Positions 42,635-51,631 of a DNA stretch of 64,000 nt are shown here, one piece after another. A program made the position numbers and the translations under genes. The notes below the pieces were generated by a model that made no database searches, had not been told where the DNA came from, and saw nothing but the letters and a program-made list of their open reading frames with translations. Location of the stretch: positions 1 to 64,000 of the forward strand of contig SVKV01000009.1 in assembly GCA_015068305.1 (NCBI GenBank), in the 5' to 3' direction. Origin of the DNA: Oscillospiraceae bacterium. Lineage in GTDB: Bacteria; Bacillota; Clostridia; Oscillospirales; Oscillospiraceae. The first letter of the stretch is position 1. Each line of letters starts with the position of its first letter.

Positions 42635-42930
42635 CAGCGCATACGGGATCTGGACATTTCGCCGGTTTCGGCGGTATTGCCATCCTGGGTTTCTCCGGTT
42701 GCACCGCCGGTCTCATCGGTGATTGCACCATCGGTTGCATCGGTGGGCATGGTTGCGGGAAGGGTCATGGGCTCTGTCTGGGTTTCGGTGGGCAGTGTCG
42801 TTTCGGGGATGTTTGTGGGAAGAATGGACGGCATGGTTTCCCGGCCGGAGTCCTGGGCAGTACAGCCGCAGCCTGTCAGCATGGAAACCGTAAGGACGAG
42901 GATAACTGCTACGATTGCGTACTTCTTCAT
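42634..42930 (-). CDS. Small Thr/Pro-rich lipoprotein
   Basis: 98 residues. A lipoprotein signal with lipobox LTGC (Cys near residue 21) is followed by a low-complexity chain of Thr, Pro, Glu and Gly (repeated TLPxET/TMPTD-like units), which looks like an unstructured spacer on the outer face of the membrane. An SD (GGAGG) precedes the ATG. Function unknown. Confidence 0.72.
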   Translation of the reverse strand: MKKYAIVAVILVLTVSMLTGCGCTAQDSGRETMPSILPTNIPETTLPTETQTEPMTLPATMPTDATDGAITDETGGATGETQDGNTAETGEMSRSRMR

Positions 42931-43090
42931 AATTTACCTCCTGTAATTCTGAGTACAGCCATATTATCCCCGCCAAAAGGGTTTTTTAAGCTGGAAAAAA
43001 CCACCTTACCGTTAATAAAAATTTAAGTGGATTTTTCATATGATTGGCTGTATAATACAGGGAACAATCATTATTTTGGAGGCAAATACG

Positions 43091-44119
43091 ATGTGTGCTA
43101 AGAAGAAAGGCGCCCGGCGAGGGCTGCTGGTGTTTCTGTGTATTTTTCTCGGGCTGATCCTTGCGGGACTGCTGGTTGTAACATACTATGCCAATTCCAT
43201 TCTGAATCAGATCAATCGGGTGGATGATGTTCCCCAGGAGACGCTCACCCATGAAGAGGTAGAAATCCTTCTGGCAGAAACGGACCCGGAGGAAGAGGAG
43301 TTTACCGGCGAAGAACTGGATCCCGAACAGGTAACCCTTCCGGAAGCTCCGGCAGAAGTTATTGAAAAGAATGAAAATGTAGTCAATATTCTGCTCATCG
43401 GCCAGGACCGCCGCCCCGGTCAGGGCAGACAGCGCTCTGATGCCATGATCCTGTGCACGGTCAATACCGACCGGAAGACACTGGTTCTGACATCTTTCCT
43501 CCGGGATACATATGTGAAACTGCCGGATTATAACGGAATGAAATACGGCAGCAACCGGCTGAATGTTCCCTATGTGGTGGGCGGCATGGAAATGCTGGAT
43601 GAGTGCATGCTGATGAACTTCGGTATTGAGATCGACCATAATATCGAGGTGGACTTCTCCGGCTTTGAAAAGGTTGTCAACGCCATCGGCGGTGTGGATA
43701 TCGAACTGACAGGCGCAGAAGCAAACTGGATGGGTGGCGTCTCCGCCGGCATGAACCGGCTCAACGGCGAAAAAGCACTGGAGTATTCCCGTATCCGGAA
43801 GCTGGACAGCGATTTTGGCAGAACCAACCGGCAGCGCAAGGTGCTGATTGCCATGCTGGAGCGGGTCAAGAAGCTGTCTCTGAATGAGATGCTGGAACTG
43901 ACTGAAACCATTTTCCCCATGATCACCACGGATATGAGCAACAGCGATATCATCGGCTATGTGATGGATTTCTTCCCGATCCTGCTGGACCTGGAGATCA
44001 CCACCCAGTCTGCTCCTCATGAGGGAGAGTATAAGAGCGGAAGAATTAATGGAATGTCTGTTCTTGTTCCGGATTTGGAAATGATTAATACCAGATTGAG
44101 AGAAACCATCGGATCTTGA
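43091..44119 (+). CDS. LytR-CpsA-Psr family protein
   Basis: 342 residues from the ATG at 43091, eight bases after GGAGG. A basic start and one membrane helix (about residues 12-35) are followed by an acidic linker (DPEEEEFTGEELDPE) and the LCP catalytic domain outside the cell: LLIGQDRRPGQGRQRSDAMIL, SFLRDTYV, GLNxYGSNRLN-like region, and EKALEYSRIRKLDSDFGRTNRQ with the polyprenyl-phosphate arginines. LCP enzymes transfer undecaprenyl-linked glycopolymers to peptidoglycan. A TATAAT at 43051-43056 is the likely -10. Confidence 0.93.
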   Translation: MCAKKKGARRGLLVFLCIFLGLILAGLLVVTYYANSILNQINRVDDVPQETLTHEEVEILLAETDPEEEEFTGEELDPEQVTLPEAPAEVIEKNENVVNILLIGQDRRPGQGRQRSDAMILCTVNTDRKTLVLTSFLRDTYVKLPDYNGMKYGSNRLNVPYVVGGMEMLDECMLMNFGIEIDHNIEVDFSGFEKVVNAIGGVDIELTGAEANWMGGVSAGMNRLNGEKALEYSRIRKLDSDFGRTNRQRKVLIAMLERVKKLSLNEMLELTETIFPMITTDMSNSDIIGYVMDFFPILLDLEITTQSAPHEGEYKSGRINGMSVLVPDLEMINTRLRETIGS

Positions 44120-44132
44120 TTTCAAATTGATG

Positions 44133-44162
44133 AACCCCGCCGCGTTATGCGGCGGGGTTTTT
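44133..44162 (+). terminator. Terminator after the LCP gene
   Basis: AACCCCGCCGC (44133-44143) pairs with GCGGCGGGGTT (44149-44159), followed by T residues. Confidence 0.9.
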
Positions 44163-44188
44163 GTAATTAAAATTTCATTTCGTAATAA

Positions 44189-44217
44189 TTGATTATCTGT
44201 TTGGGATATGCTATACT
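44189..44217 (+). promoter_or_regulatory. murB promoter
   Basis: -35 TTGATT (44189-44194), 17-base spacer, -10 TATACT (44212-44217), TGC before the -10. Confidence 0.7.
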
Positions 44218-44245
44218 GTAAGAGAGTTTACACCCGGAGGCGTTT

Positions 44246-45157
44246 ATGACTGATTTGACTGTTTTTCAGCGGAATATTGCTTCGCTGCTGCCTGATACGG
44301 ACCTGAAATTTTACGAACCCATGAGCCGCCATACTTCCTTCCGCATCGGCGGCGAAGCAGAGGTTATGGCCTTCCCGAAAACTTGCGAGGAACTGGCAAG
44401 TGTGCTGAAAGTGTCCGTAATATTGGACACGAAACCTGCTATTTTAGGTGCAGGAACCAATATTCTGGCACCGGATGAGGGAGTTCCCGGACTGGTGATT
44501 TGTCTGAAGGACTGCCTTTCCGGCATGGAACTGCTGGACGGTGACCGGATCCGTGTTATGGCCGGTGTGACCATGACCCGTGCCGCTGTTTTTGCTGCAG
44601 GCAACGGTCTTTCCGGCCTGGAGTTTGCCCACGGCATCCCCGGCAGTATCGGCGGCGGGGTCTATATGAATGCCGGCGCCTATGGCGGCGAGATCAAGGA
44701 TATCTGCGAATCCGTGGATGTGATGGATATGGCAGGCAATGTGCGGACTTTGACCTGCGATCAGATGGAGTTTTCCTACCGCCACAGCATTCTGGAAGAG
44801 CAGGAGGGCATTGTGGTCCGTGCGGTATTCCGGCTGGAAAAGAAGCCGGAAGCACAGATCAGAGAACGTATGAAGGAGCTGCAGGGCAAGCGCTCTGCCT
44901 CCCAGCCTCTGGACCTGCCTTCTGCCGGCTCTGCCTTCAAGCGTCCGGTGGGCGCCTATGCAGCCGCCCTGATCGACCAGGCGGGGCTGAAAGGCTATCG
45001 GGTCGGCGGTGCTGCCATTTCTGAAAAGCATGCAGGTTTTGCGGTGAATCTGGGCGGCGCAACGGCTGCCGACATGCGGAAGCTGCTGGAGCAGGTATCC
45101 GATATTGTGTTTGAAAAATCCGGCATCCGTCTGGAGCCGGAAGTGAGAATCTGGTAA
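44246..45157 (+). CDS. murB: UDP-N-acetylmuramate dehydrogenase
   Basis: 303 residues, type II MurB length. Reduces UDP-GlcNAc-enolpyruvate to UDP-MurNAc with NADPH and FAD. FAD-site ILGAGTNIL and GLEFAHGIPGSIGGGVYMNAGAYGGEI are present, and SAGSAFKRP holds the catalytic Ser (GSAFK). GGAGG is five bases before the ATG. Followed by whiA 16 bases later and dnaE, probably one transcript. Confidence 0.96.
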   Translation: MTDLTVFQRNIASLLPDTDLKFYEPMSRHTSFRIGGEAEVMAFPKTCEELASVLKVSVILDTKPAILGAGTNILAPDEGVPGLVICLKDCLSGMELLDGDRIRVMAGVTMTRAAVFAAGNGLSGLEFAHGIPGSIGGGVYMNAGAYGGEIKDICESVDVMDMAGNVRTLTCDQMEFSYRHSILEEQEGIVVRAVFRLEKKPEAQIRERMKELQGKRSASQPLDLPSAGSAFKRPVGAYAAALIDQAGLKGYRVGGAAISEKHAGFAVNLGGATAADMRKLLEQVSDIVFEKSGIRLEPEVRIW

Positions 45158-45173
45158 GAACGGAGAGAAAGCA

Positions 45174-46088
45174 ATGGCAGTTTCATTTTCAGCAGGTGCA
45201 AAGGGCGAGATCTGCCGGATCATGCCGAACAGAGACTGCTGTGCCCTGGCAGAGTGCTTCGGTATCCTGCTGTTTTGCAACAGCTTTACCGCTGACAGCA
45301 TTAAGATTATAACGGAGAGCCGGGAATTTGCACTGATTCTGCCGAAGCTCTTCAAAAAAGCATTCAATCTGAATTTTGATATTTTCCCCAGCATGGCCTC
45401 ACCCGGCAAGCTGGTTTTCCAGATTATGGATGAAGACAAGATCGCTGCGGTGATGGAAGCCTTTGGCTTCAATGTCCAGGATACGCTGGCGCTCCATGTG
45501 AATCTTCCTTTGGTGGAGGAGGACTGCTGCAAGGCGGCATTCCTGCGGGGCGCTTTCCTGGCCGGCGGCAGCGTTACCGACCCGGAAAAGGGCTATCACA
45601 TGGAAATCACAACCTCCCATCTGAGTGTTGCCCGGGAAACCTACACGCTGATGCACGAGATCGTGGGATTCTATCCCAAGACTGCCCAGCGGGGCGGCGG
45701 TCAGGTTCTGTACTTAAAGAACAGCGATTTGGTTTCTGATTTCCTGACCTTCCTGGGCGCTCCGGTTTCGGCTATGGGCATCATGGAAGCGAAGCTTGAA
45801 AAGGAACTGAACAATAAAGTCAACCGGCGCTGCAACTGTGACGATGCCAACACCTCCAAGGTGGTGGAAGCCGCCCAGGAGCAGATCGCTGCCATCCGGA
45901 TTCTGAAGGAAAAGGGAATGCTGGAAAACCTGCCCGGAAAGCTGAAGCAGGCGGCGGATGCCAGAGAGAATCACCCGTCCTCATCCCTTTCGGAGCTTGC
46001 GGGAATGATGGATCCGCCCATTACCAAGCCCGCCATGAATCACCGGCTGAAAAAGCTGATGGAAATGGCCAAGGAGGCTAACAAATGA
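45174..46088 (+). CDS. whiA: DNA-binding protein WhiA
   Basis: 304 residues. An N-terminal LAGLIDADG-homing-endonuclease-like fold without nuclease activity (FLRGAFLAGGSVTDPEKGYHMEI near residue 122) is followed by a C-terminal helix-turn-helix (HPSSSLSELAGMMDPPITKPAMNHRLKKL). In Firmicutes WhiA affects cell division and chromosome segregation. The stop overlaps the dnaE start by four bases (ATGA-type coupling). Confidence 0.95.
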   Translation: MAVSFSAGAKGEICRIMPNRDCCALAECFGILLFCNSFTADSIKIITESREFALILPKLFKKAFNLNFDIFPSMASPGKLVFQIMDEDKIAAVMEAFGFNVQDTLALHVNLPLVEEDCCKAAFLRGAFLAGGSVTDPEKGYHMEITTSHLSVARETYTLMHEIVGFYPKTAQRGGGQVLYLKNSDLVSDFLTFLGAPVSAMGIMEAKLEKELNNKVNRRCNCDDANTSKVVEAAQEQIAAIRILKEKGMLENLPGKLKQAADARENHPSSSLSELAGMMDPPITKPAMNHRLKKLMEMAKEANK

Positions 46089-49000
46089 GTTTTGTACATT
46101 TGCATGTCCATACCGAATACAGCCTCCTGGACGGGGCATGCCGCATCGGCGGCATGATGGACCGGGTCAGGGAGCTGGGTCAGAGCGCCATTGCCATTAC
46201 GGACCATGGCGTGATGTATGGCTGCATTGATTTCTATAAGGCAGCAAAGGCTGCTGGAATCAAGCCCATCATCGGCTGCGAGGTCTATGTAGCCCGGCGC
46301 CGGATGGAGGACCGGGTTCACGGCATTGACAATGATCCTTACCACCTGGTGCTGCTGTGCGAAAACCGCAAGGGTTATGAAAATCTCTGTATGCTGGTGT
46401 CCGAGGCCTTTACCCGGGGTTTCTACGGCAAGCCCAGAGTGGACATCGACCTTCTGAAGCAGTACCATGAGGGTCTGATCGCCACATCTGCCTGCCTTGC
46501 CGGTGCCGTTGCCCAGTATCTGATGGAAGAGGATTACGAAAGCGCAAAGAGCTATGCTCTGCAGATGGCGGAAATTTTCGGACCGGAGCATTTTTATCTG
46601 GAACTGCAGGACCACGGCATTGAAGAACAGCGGCCTGTAAACCAGGGCGTTGCGCGGCTGGCAAGAGAAACGGGCCTTCCCCTGGTGGTTACCAACGATG
46701 CCCACTACCTGCGTAAGGAAGATGCTGAGATGCAGGATGTGCTGCTGTGCATCCAGACCGGCAAAACCGTGGACGAAGAAAACCGGATGAAATTTCAGAC
46801 TGAGGAATTCTACCTTAAGAGCGAGGAAGAACTCCGTCAGCTGTTTCCCAACTGCGACGAAGCCTTTGAAAACACCGTTAAGATTGCGGATATGTGCAAT
46901 CTGGAGTTTGTGTTCAATGAGTACCATCTGCCTTCCTTCCCGGTGCCGGAGGGCTTCACCAATGAAAAATACTTCCGCAAGCTCTGCTATGAGGGCTTTG
47001 AAGAGCGGTATCAGAATCCGCCCCCGGAATACCTGGAGCGGCTGGAATATGAGATCGGTGTCATCAGCCGGATGGGCTATGTCAACTACTATCTGATCGT
47101 CTGGGATTTTATCCGCTATGCCAAGGAACAGGGAATTCCTGTGGGCCCGGGCCGCGGTTCCGGTGCGGCATCGATTGTTGCTTACTGCATGCACATCACG
47201 GAAGTGGATCCCATGAAGTATGCGCTGATTTTTGAGCGCTTCTTAAATCCCGAACGTGTGTCCATGCCCGACTTTGATACGGACTTCTGCCAGGAACGCC
47301 GGGGTGAGGTCATCGACTATGTGGTCCGCAAATACGGCAAAGATCACGTGGCGCAGATCGCTACTTTCGGCACCATGGCCGCCCGGGGTGCCATCCGGGA
47401 TGTGGGAAGGGCTCTGAATTTTACTTATGCAGAAACCGATGTGGTGGCCAAACTGGTGCCCACCACGCTGCATATTACCCTGGATGAGGCATTGAAGGTC
47501 AGCCCCAGGCTGAAGGAAATGTACGATGGGGACGAGCGGGTGAAAAAGCTCATCGATACTGCCCGGGCGCTGGAGGGCATGCCCAGAAACACCTCCACCC
47601 ACGCCGCCGGCGTGGTGATTACCGCCGACCCTGTCTGCACCTATGTGCCCCTTTCCAGGAACGACGATACCATCGTCACCCAGTATACCATGACTACCAT
47701 CGAGGAACTGGGCCTGCTGAAAATGGACTTCCTGGGCCTTCGGAACCTGACGGTGATCCGGGACGCGGAGCTTCAGATTCAGAAATTCGATCCGGATTTT
47801 GCTATGGATAAGGTCCGGGACGATGACCCGGAAACCTTTAAAATGCTGACGGAAGGCAAAACCCAGGGCGTTTTCCAGCTGGAATCCCAGGGCATGACCG
47901 GTGTCTGTGTGGGCATGAAGGCCGACAGCATCGAGGACATCACGGCAATCGTGGCCCTCTACCGTCCCGGCCCCATGGATTCCATTCCCACATTTATTGA
48001 AAATAAGCTCAACCATAAAAAGGTTACCTATAAATGCCCGGAACTGGAGCCCATTCTGAAGGTCACCTACGGCTGCATCGTCTACCAGGAGCAGGTCATT
48101 GAGATCTTCCGGCAGCTGGGCGGCTATACCATGGGACAGGCAGATAACATCCGCCGCGCCATTTCCAAAAAGAAGATGAAAATTATCGAGTCGGAGCGGA
48201 AGGTCTTCGTCTACGGTGATAAAGAAAAGAATATCCCCGGCTGCGTTGCCAACGGCATCAGGGAATCGGTGGCCCAGTCTCTATATGATGAGATCGTTGC
48301 CTTTGCAAACTATGCCTTTAATAAGGCCCATGCAGTGTGCTATGCGGTGGTTGCTTACCAGACGGCTTACCTCAAATGTCACTATCCCCGGCAGTATATG
48401 GCTGCTCTGATGACCTCGGTGCTGGACTCTGCCACCAAGATTTCCGGCTATATTGCCGAGTGTAAAGAACTGGGCATCCCGGTTCTGCCGCCGGATATCA
48501 ACCATTCTGAGGATCATTTCACTGTGGAAGGGGATGCCATCCGGTTCAGTCTCGGCGCAGTGAAGAATGTGGGCCGGGGTCTGATCCGCTCCATGGCGGC
48601 AAAGCGCGCTGAGGGCGGCCCCTTCAAATCCCTGGAGGATTTCCTCCAGCGGATGGGTGAGGGAGAACTGAACAAGCGGGCCGTGGAAAACTTCATCAAG
48701 TGCGGCGCCATGGACTGCTTCGGCTATCACCGCAGTGAGCTTCTGGCGGTGTACGACCAGATGATGGACTCCGTGGCTTACTCCCGGAAGAAAAATCTGG
48801 AGGGGCAGCTGGGTCTGTTCTCCATGCTGGAGGAAGATGATGCGGCGGCATCCGTCCAGATCCCGAAGCTCAAGGAACTGAACCGGGCAGACTTGATGGC
48901 CATGGAGAAGGAAACCACCGGCATCTACATTTCCGGACACCCCATGGACGATTACCGGGCGATCCTTAAAAATACCCACGTGGTGCCCATCGGAGAACTG

Positions 49001-49546
49001 ATGGAGGAAGAAAACAGCTACCGGGACGACCAGATCATCTCTGTTGCAGGCATTGTGCAGAATGTGAAGATGAAGACCACCCGGAATAATTCCATGATGG
49101 CCTATATCACGGTGGAAGATGACACCGCAGCCATCGAAATGCTGGCCTTTTCCAATGTGTTAAACCAGTTTGGCGGCTATCTGAAGGAGAACAGCCCCGT
49201 GGTGGTCACCGGCAGGCTCTCTGTCCGGGATGAAAAGGAGCCCCAGATCGTCATCAACCGGGCACGGCCCATCTCTGATTTTGCTGACGGCAACGCTATG
49301 CCGGAGCCGGTGCGTGCACCCCGGGAGACCCCGAAGCAGGGAACCCTGTATCTGAAGATCAGCAGCGAAGCTGATCCCGCTTACAGAAAAGTCAAGGCGA
49401 TTTTGAATATGTTCCCCGGAGAGAACGGTGTTGTGCTCTATTTTGCAGATACCAAGGTTCGACGGGGCACCCGCTGTGTTTTCGGAGAAAGTATGCTCCG
49501 GGAACTGCAAAATCTGCTGGGAAACGCCAATGTGGTGATAAAATAG
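46085..49546 (+). CDS. dnaE: DNA polymerase III alpha subunit
   Basis: 1153 residues. N-terminal PHP domain (VHLHVHTEYSLLDGACRI), palm with catalytic aspartates in MPDFDTDFCQERRGEV (about residue 395), PGRGSGAASIVAY, tandem HhH region (CVANGIRESVAQ... AFNKAHAVCYA), and a C-terminal OB domain (DDQIISVAGIVQNVKMKTTRNNSMMAYITVED) plus a tail. Replicative polymerase of the DnaE1 kind by length and domain order; Clostridia also have PolC, so it may work beside it. Coupled to whiA. Confidence 0.97.
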   Translation: MSFVHLHVHTEYSLLDGACRIGGMMDRVRELGQSAIAITDHGVMYGCIDFYKAAKAAGIKPIIGCEVYVARRRMEDRVHGIDNDPYHLVLLCENRKGYENLCMLVSEAFTRGFYGKPRVDIDLLKQYHEGLIATSACLAGAVAQYLMEEDYESAKSYALQMAEIFGPEHFYLELQDHGIEEQRPVNQGVARLARETGLPLVVTNDAHYLRKEDAEMQDVLLCIQTGKTVDEENRMKFQTEEFYLKSEEELRQLFPNCDEAFENTVKIADMCNLEFVFNEYHLPSFPVPEGFTNEKYFRKLCYEGFEERYQNPPPEYLERLEYEIGVISRMGYVNYYLIVWDFIRYAKEQGIPVGPGRGSGAASIVAYCMHITEVDPMKYALIFERFLNPERVSMPDFDTDFCQERRGEVIDYVVRKYGKDHVAQIATFGTMAARGAIRDVGRALNFTYAETDVVAKLVPTTLHITLDEALKVSPRLKEMYDGDERVKKLIDTARALEGMPRNTSTHAAGVVITADPVCTYVPLSRNDDTIVTQYTMTTIEELGLLKMDFLGLRNLTVIRDAELQIQKFDPDFAMDKVRDDDPETFKMLTEGKTQGVFQLESQGMTGVCVGMKADSIEDITAIVALYRPGPMDSIPTFIENKLNHKKVTYKCPELEPILKVTYGCIVYQEQVIEIFRQLGGYTMGQADNIRRAISKKKMKIIESERKVFVYGDKEKNIPGCVANGIRESVAQSLYDEIVAFANYAFNKAHAVCYAVVAYQTAYLKCHYPRQYMAALMTSVLDSATKISGYIAECKELGIPVLPPDINHSEDHFTVEGDAIRFSLGAVKNVGRGLIRSMAAKRAEGGPFKSLEDFLQRMGEGELNKRAVENFIKCGAMDCFGYHRSELLAVYDQMMDSVAYSRKKNLEGQLGLFSMLEEDDAAASVQIPKLKELNRADLMAMEKETTGIYISGHPMDDYRAILKNTHVVPIGELMEEENSYRDDQIISVAGIVQNVKMKTTRNNSMMAYITVEDDTAAIEMLAFSNVLNQFGGYLKENSPVVVTGRLSVRDEKEPQIVINRARPISDFADGNAMPEPVRAPRETPKQGTLYLKISSEADPAYRKVKAILNMFPGENGVVLYFADTKVRRGTRCVFGESMLRELQNLLGNANVVIK

Positions 49547-49600
49547 CTTTCATTTTGGAAGAATTTGTGCTATCATATTCGTTTGAGAGGAGTTGGCGCC

Positions 49601-50914
49601 GTGCGCAGATTCATAATTGTATATGTGCTGCTGGCGGTGCTGCTTCTGAGCGGCTGTGCCATGAGAACGGTGGAGGATATGTACACACCTCCCAGACGTT
49701 CCGCGGAGTATGAAGATCTGCAGCGGGCTATTGATGAAGCCATGTCAGGCCTTTCCTATGCGGCCCCGCTGTCGGGTGAATACCGGCAGTCGGTGCAAAT
49801 GGCAGATCTTAACGGTGACGGAAGGGATGAATATCTTCTTTTCGCGAAGGATACCTCCGATAAGCCCCTGAAAATTATGATCTTTACCCGGGATGCGGAT
49901 GGCTGCCGCCTGACGGAAACGTTGGAAAACCGGGGCGCCGCATTTGATATGGTCAATTATGTGGACCTGGACGGAGAAGGGGGCCTGGAGCTGGTTGTGG
50001 GCAGACAGATCAGCAATGTGATCCTGCGGTCTGTATCGGTTTACTCTTTCCGGGATGACCGGGCGAACCGGATCCACTCCGGCAATTACAGTAAGATCGT
50101 TCCGACAGATCTGGACAGCGACGGGATTTCGGAGCTGATGATCATCACCCGGGGTGAATCCGATGTGGACAATGCGGTTGCATCCCTGTATAGCTATGAA
50201 GACGGAGCCATGGTCCGCTCCCGGGAAGCAGACCTGTCCGAGGGCAGTGACCGCATCAAGCGGATCATGGTGGGTAAGCTCCACCGGGATGTTCCGGCTG
50301 TGTACGTAGCAAGCAACGTCGACGATCACGCCATCATTACTGACGTTTTCGCTCTGAAATACGGAAAATTTACAAATGTTTCCTTTTCCAATGAGTCCGG
50401 TACCAGTGTCCAGACTCTGAGAAACCATTTCGTCTATGCGGACGATATCGATTCTGACGGGGTGTTGGAACTGCCGGATTTGATTGATATGGTTCCGGTT
50501 GAGAATACCGCAGAGGCATCCAACCAGCGTCTGATCCGCTGGTATGCCATGGATATTTCCGGTGGGGAAGTGGACAAAATGTACACCTTCCATAACTTTG
50601 ACAGCGGCTGGTACCTTCAGCTGGATGAAGAACTGGCCGGCAGAATCAGCGTCATCCGGCACGATGGCAGCAGTGTTTTCTATCTTTGGGACCAACATTT
50701 TGAATCGGCGCAGCTTCTGATGACAGTTCGGGGGCTGACCGGAGCCGACCGGGAAATAGCAGAGCGTGCTGACAATTACGTGCTGCGCAGAACAGAAGGT
50801 GTGACTTACACCGTCAAAACGGAAGATCTGGCCGCGCAGCTTGGATTTACCCCCCAGCTGCTGGCCGAGCGGTTCCATTTGATTCAGATGGACTGGAAAA
50901 ACGGAGAAACATAG
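49601..50914 (+). CDS. Lipoprotein with FG-GAP/VCBS-like repeats
   Basis: 437 residues from the GTG at 49601, eight bases after GAGGAG. The lipobox LLSGC is near residue 18. The exported part holds a series of EF-hand-like loops: DLNGDGRDE, DLDGEGGLE, DLDSDGISE and DIDSDGVLE, spaced about 50-90 residues, as in FG-GAP/VCBS beta-propellers that bind calcium. Lies 13 bases before a response regulator and histidine kinase, so it may be the surface sensor or auxiliary protein of that system (inference). A TGTGC-TATCAT promoter element sits at 49566-49576. Confidence 0.8.
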   Translation: MRRFIIVYVLLAVLLLSGCAMRTVEDMYTPPRRSAEYEDLQRAIDEAMSGLSYAAPLSGEYRQSVQMADLNGDGRDEYLLFAKDTSDKPLKIMIFTRDADGCRLTETLENRGAAFDMVNYVDLDGEGGLELVVGRQISNVILRSVSVYSFRDDRANRIHSGNYSKIVPTDLDSDGISELMIITRGESDVDNAVASLYSYEDGAMVRSREADLSEGSDRIKRIMVGKLHRDVPAVYVASNVDDHAIITDVFALKYGKFTNVSFSNESGTSVQTLRNHFVYADDIDSDGVLELPDLIDMVPVENTAEASNQRLIRWYAMDISGGEVDKMYTFHNFDSGWYLQLDEELAGRISVIRHDGSSVFYLWDQHFESAQLLMTVRGLTGADREIAERADNYVLRRTEGVTYTVKTEDLAAQLGFTPQLLAERFHLIQMDWKNGET

Positions 50915-50927
50915 AAGAGGTGCAGGT

Positions 50928-51614
50928 ATGAAAAAAGTACTGATTATGGAAGACGAAGTAAATATCCGCAGCTTTGTGGTGATCAATCTGAAGCGGGCTG
51001 GCTATGAGCCCATCGAGGCCGGTACCGGCACGGAGGCCCTGGAGCGGATCGCTCAGAATCCGGATATCGGTGTGGCCATTCTGGATATTATGGTGCCGGA
51101 GATCGATGGTTTTGAGGTTTGCCGCCGGATCCGGGCAACCAACAAGCAGATGGGCATCATTATGCTCACTGCCCGGACCCAGGAGATGGACAAGGTAACC
51201 GGCCTCATGACCGGTGCAGACGATTATGTGACGAAGCCCTTTTCTCCTGCGGAACTGACCGCCCGCATTGATGCGCTCTACCGCCGCATCGGCGGTGACA
51301 GCAGTGCCAGCTCTGAGCTTCTGAGCCAGGGTCCCTTTGTGATGAATACCCGCAACCACACCCTGGAAAAGAGCGGAAACCGCATCCGGCTGACCCAGGT
51401 GGAGTATGCGATCATGAAGCTGTTCATGAAGAATCCCGGCCGGGCCCTGTCCAGAGAGGACATCCTGTCGGCAGTCTGGGGTAAGGATTATGACGGCGAG
51501 CTGAAGATCGTGGATGTGAATATCCGCCGTCTGCGGATCAAGATCGAAGATGATACCGCCAACCCCATTTATATTACGACTGTCTGGGGCTTTGGCTATA
51601 AGTGGGGCGCATAA
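50928..51614 (+). CDS. OmpR/PhoB-family response regulator
   Basis: 228 residues. Receiver domain with acidic pair MEDE near residue 7, phospho-acceptor Asp in AILDIMVPE near 53, Thr in LTART and Lys in VTKPFSP near 105. A winged-helix DNA-binding domain fills the C-terminal half (LTQVEYAIMKLFMKNPGRALSRE, ITTVWGFGYKW). Cognate kinase is the next gene, with overlap-like spacing. Confidence 0.95.
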   Translation: MKKVLIMEDEVNIRSFVVINLKRAGYEPIEAGTGTEALERIAQNPDIGVAILDIMVPEIDGFEVCRRIRATNKQMGIIMLTARTQEMDKVTGLMTGADDYVTKPFSPAELTARIDALYRRIGGDSSASSELLSQGPFVMNTRNHTLEKSGNRIRLTQVEYAIMKLFMKNPGRALSREDILSAVWGKDYDGELKIVDVNIRRLRIKIEDDTANPIYITTVWGFGYKWGA

Positions 51615-51631
51615 GCGCAAAAGGGGAACGG

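Noticed and set aside
42634-43026. Plus-strand frame of 146 codons over the small lipoprotein
   Set aside because: The opposite strand has a lipobox signal and SD; this one has neither.
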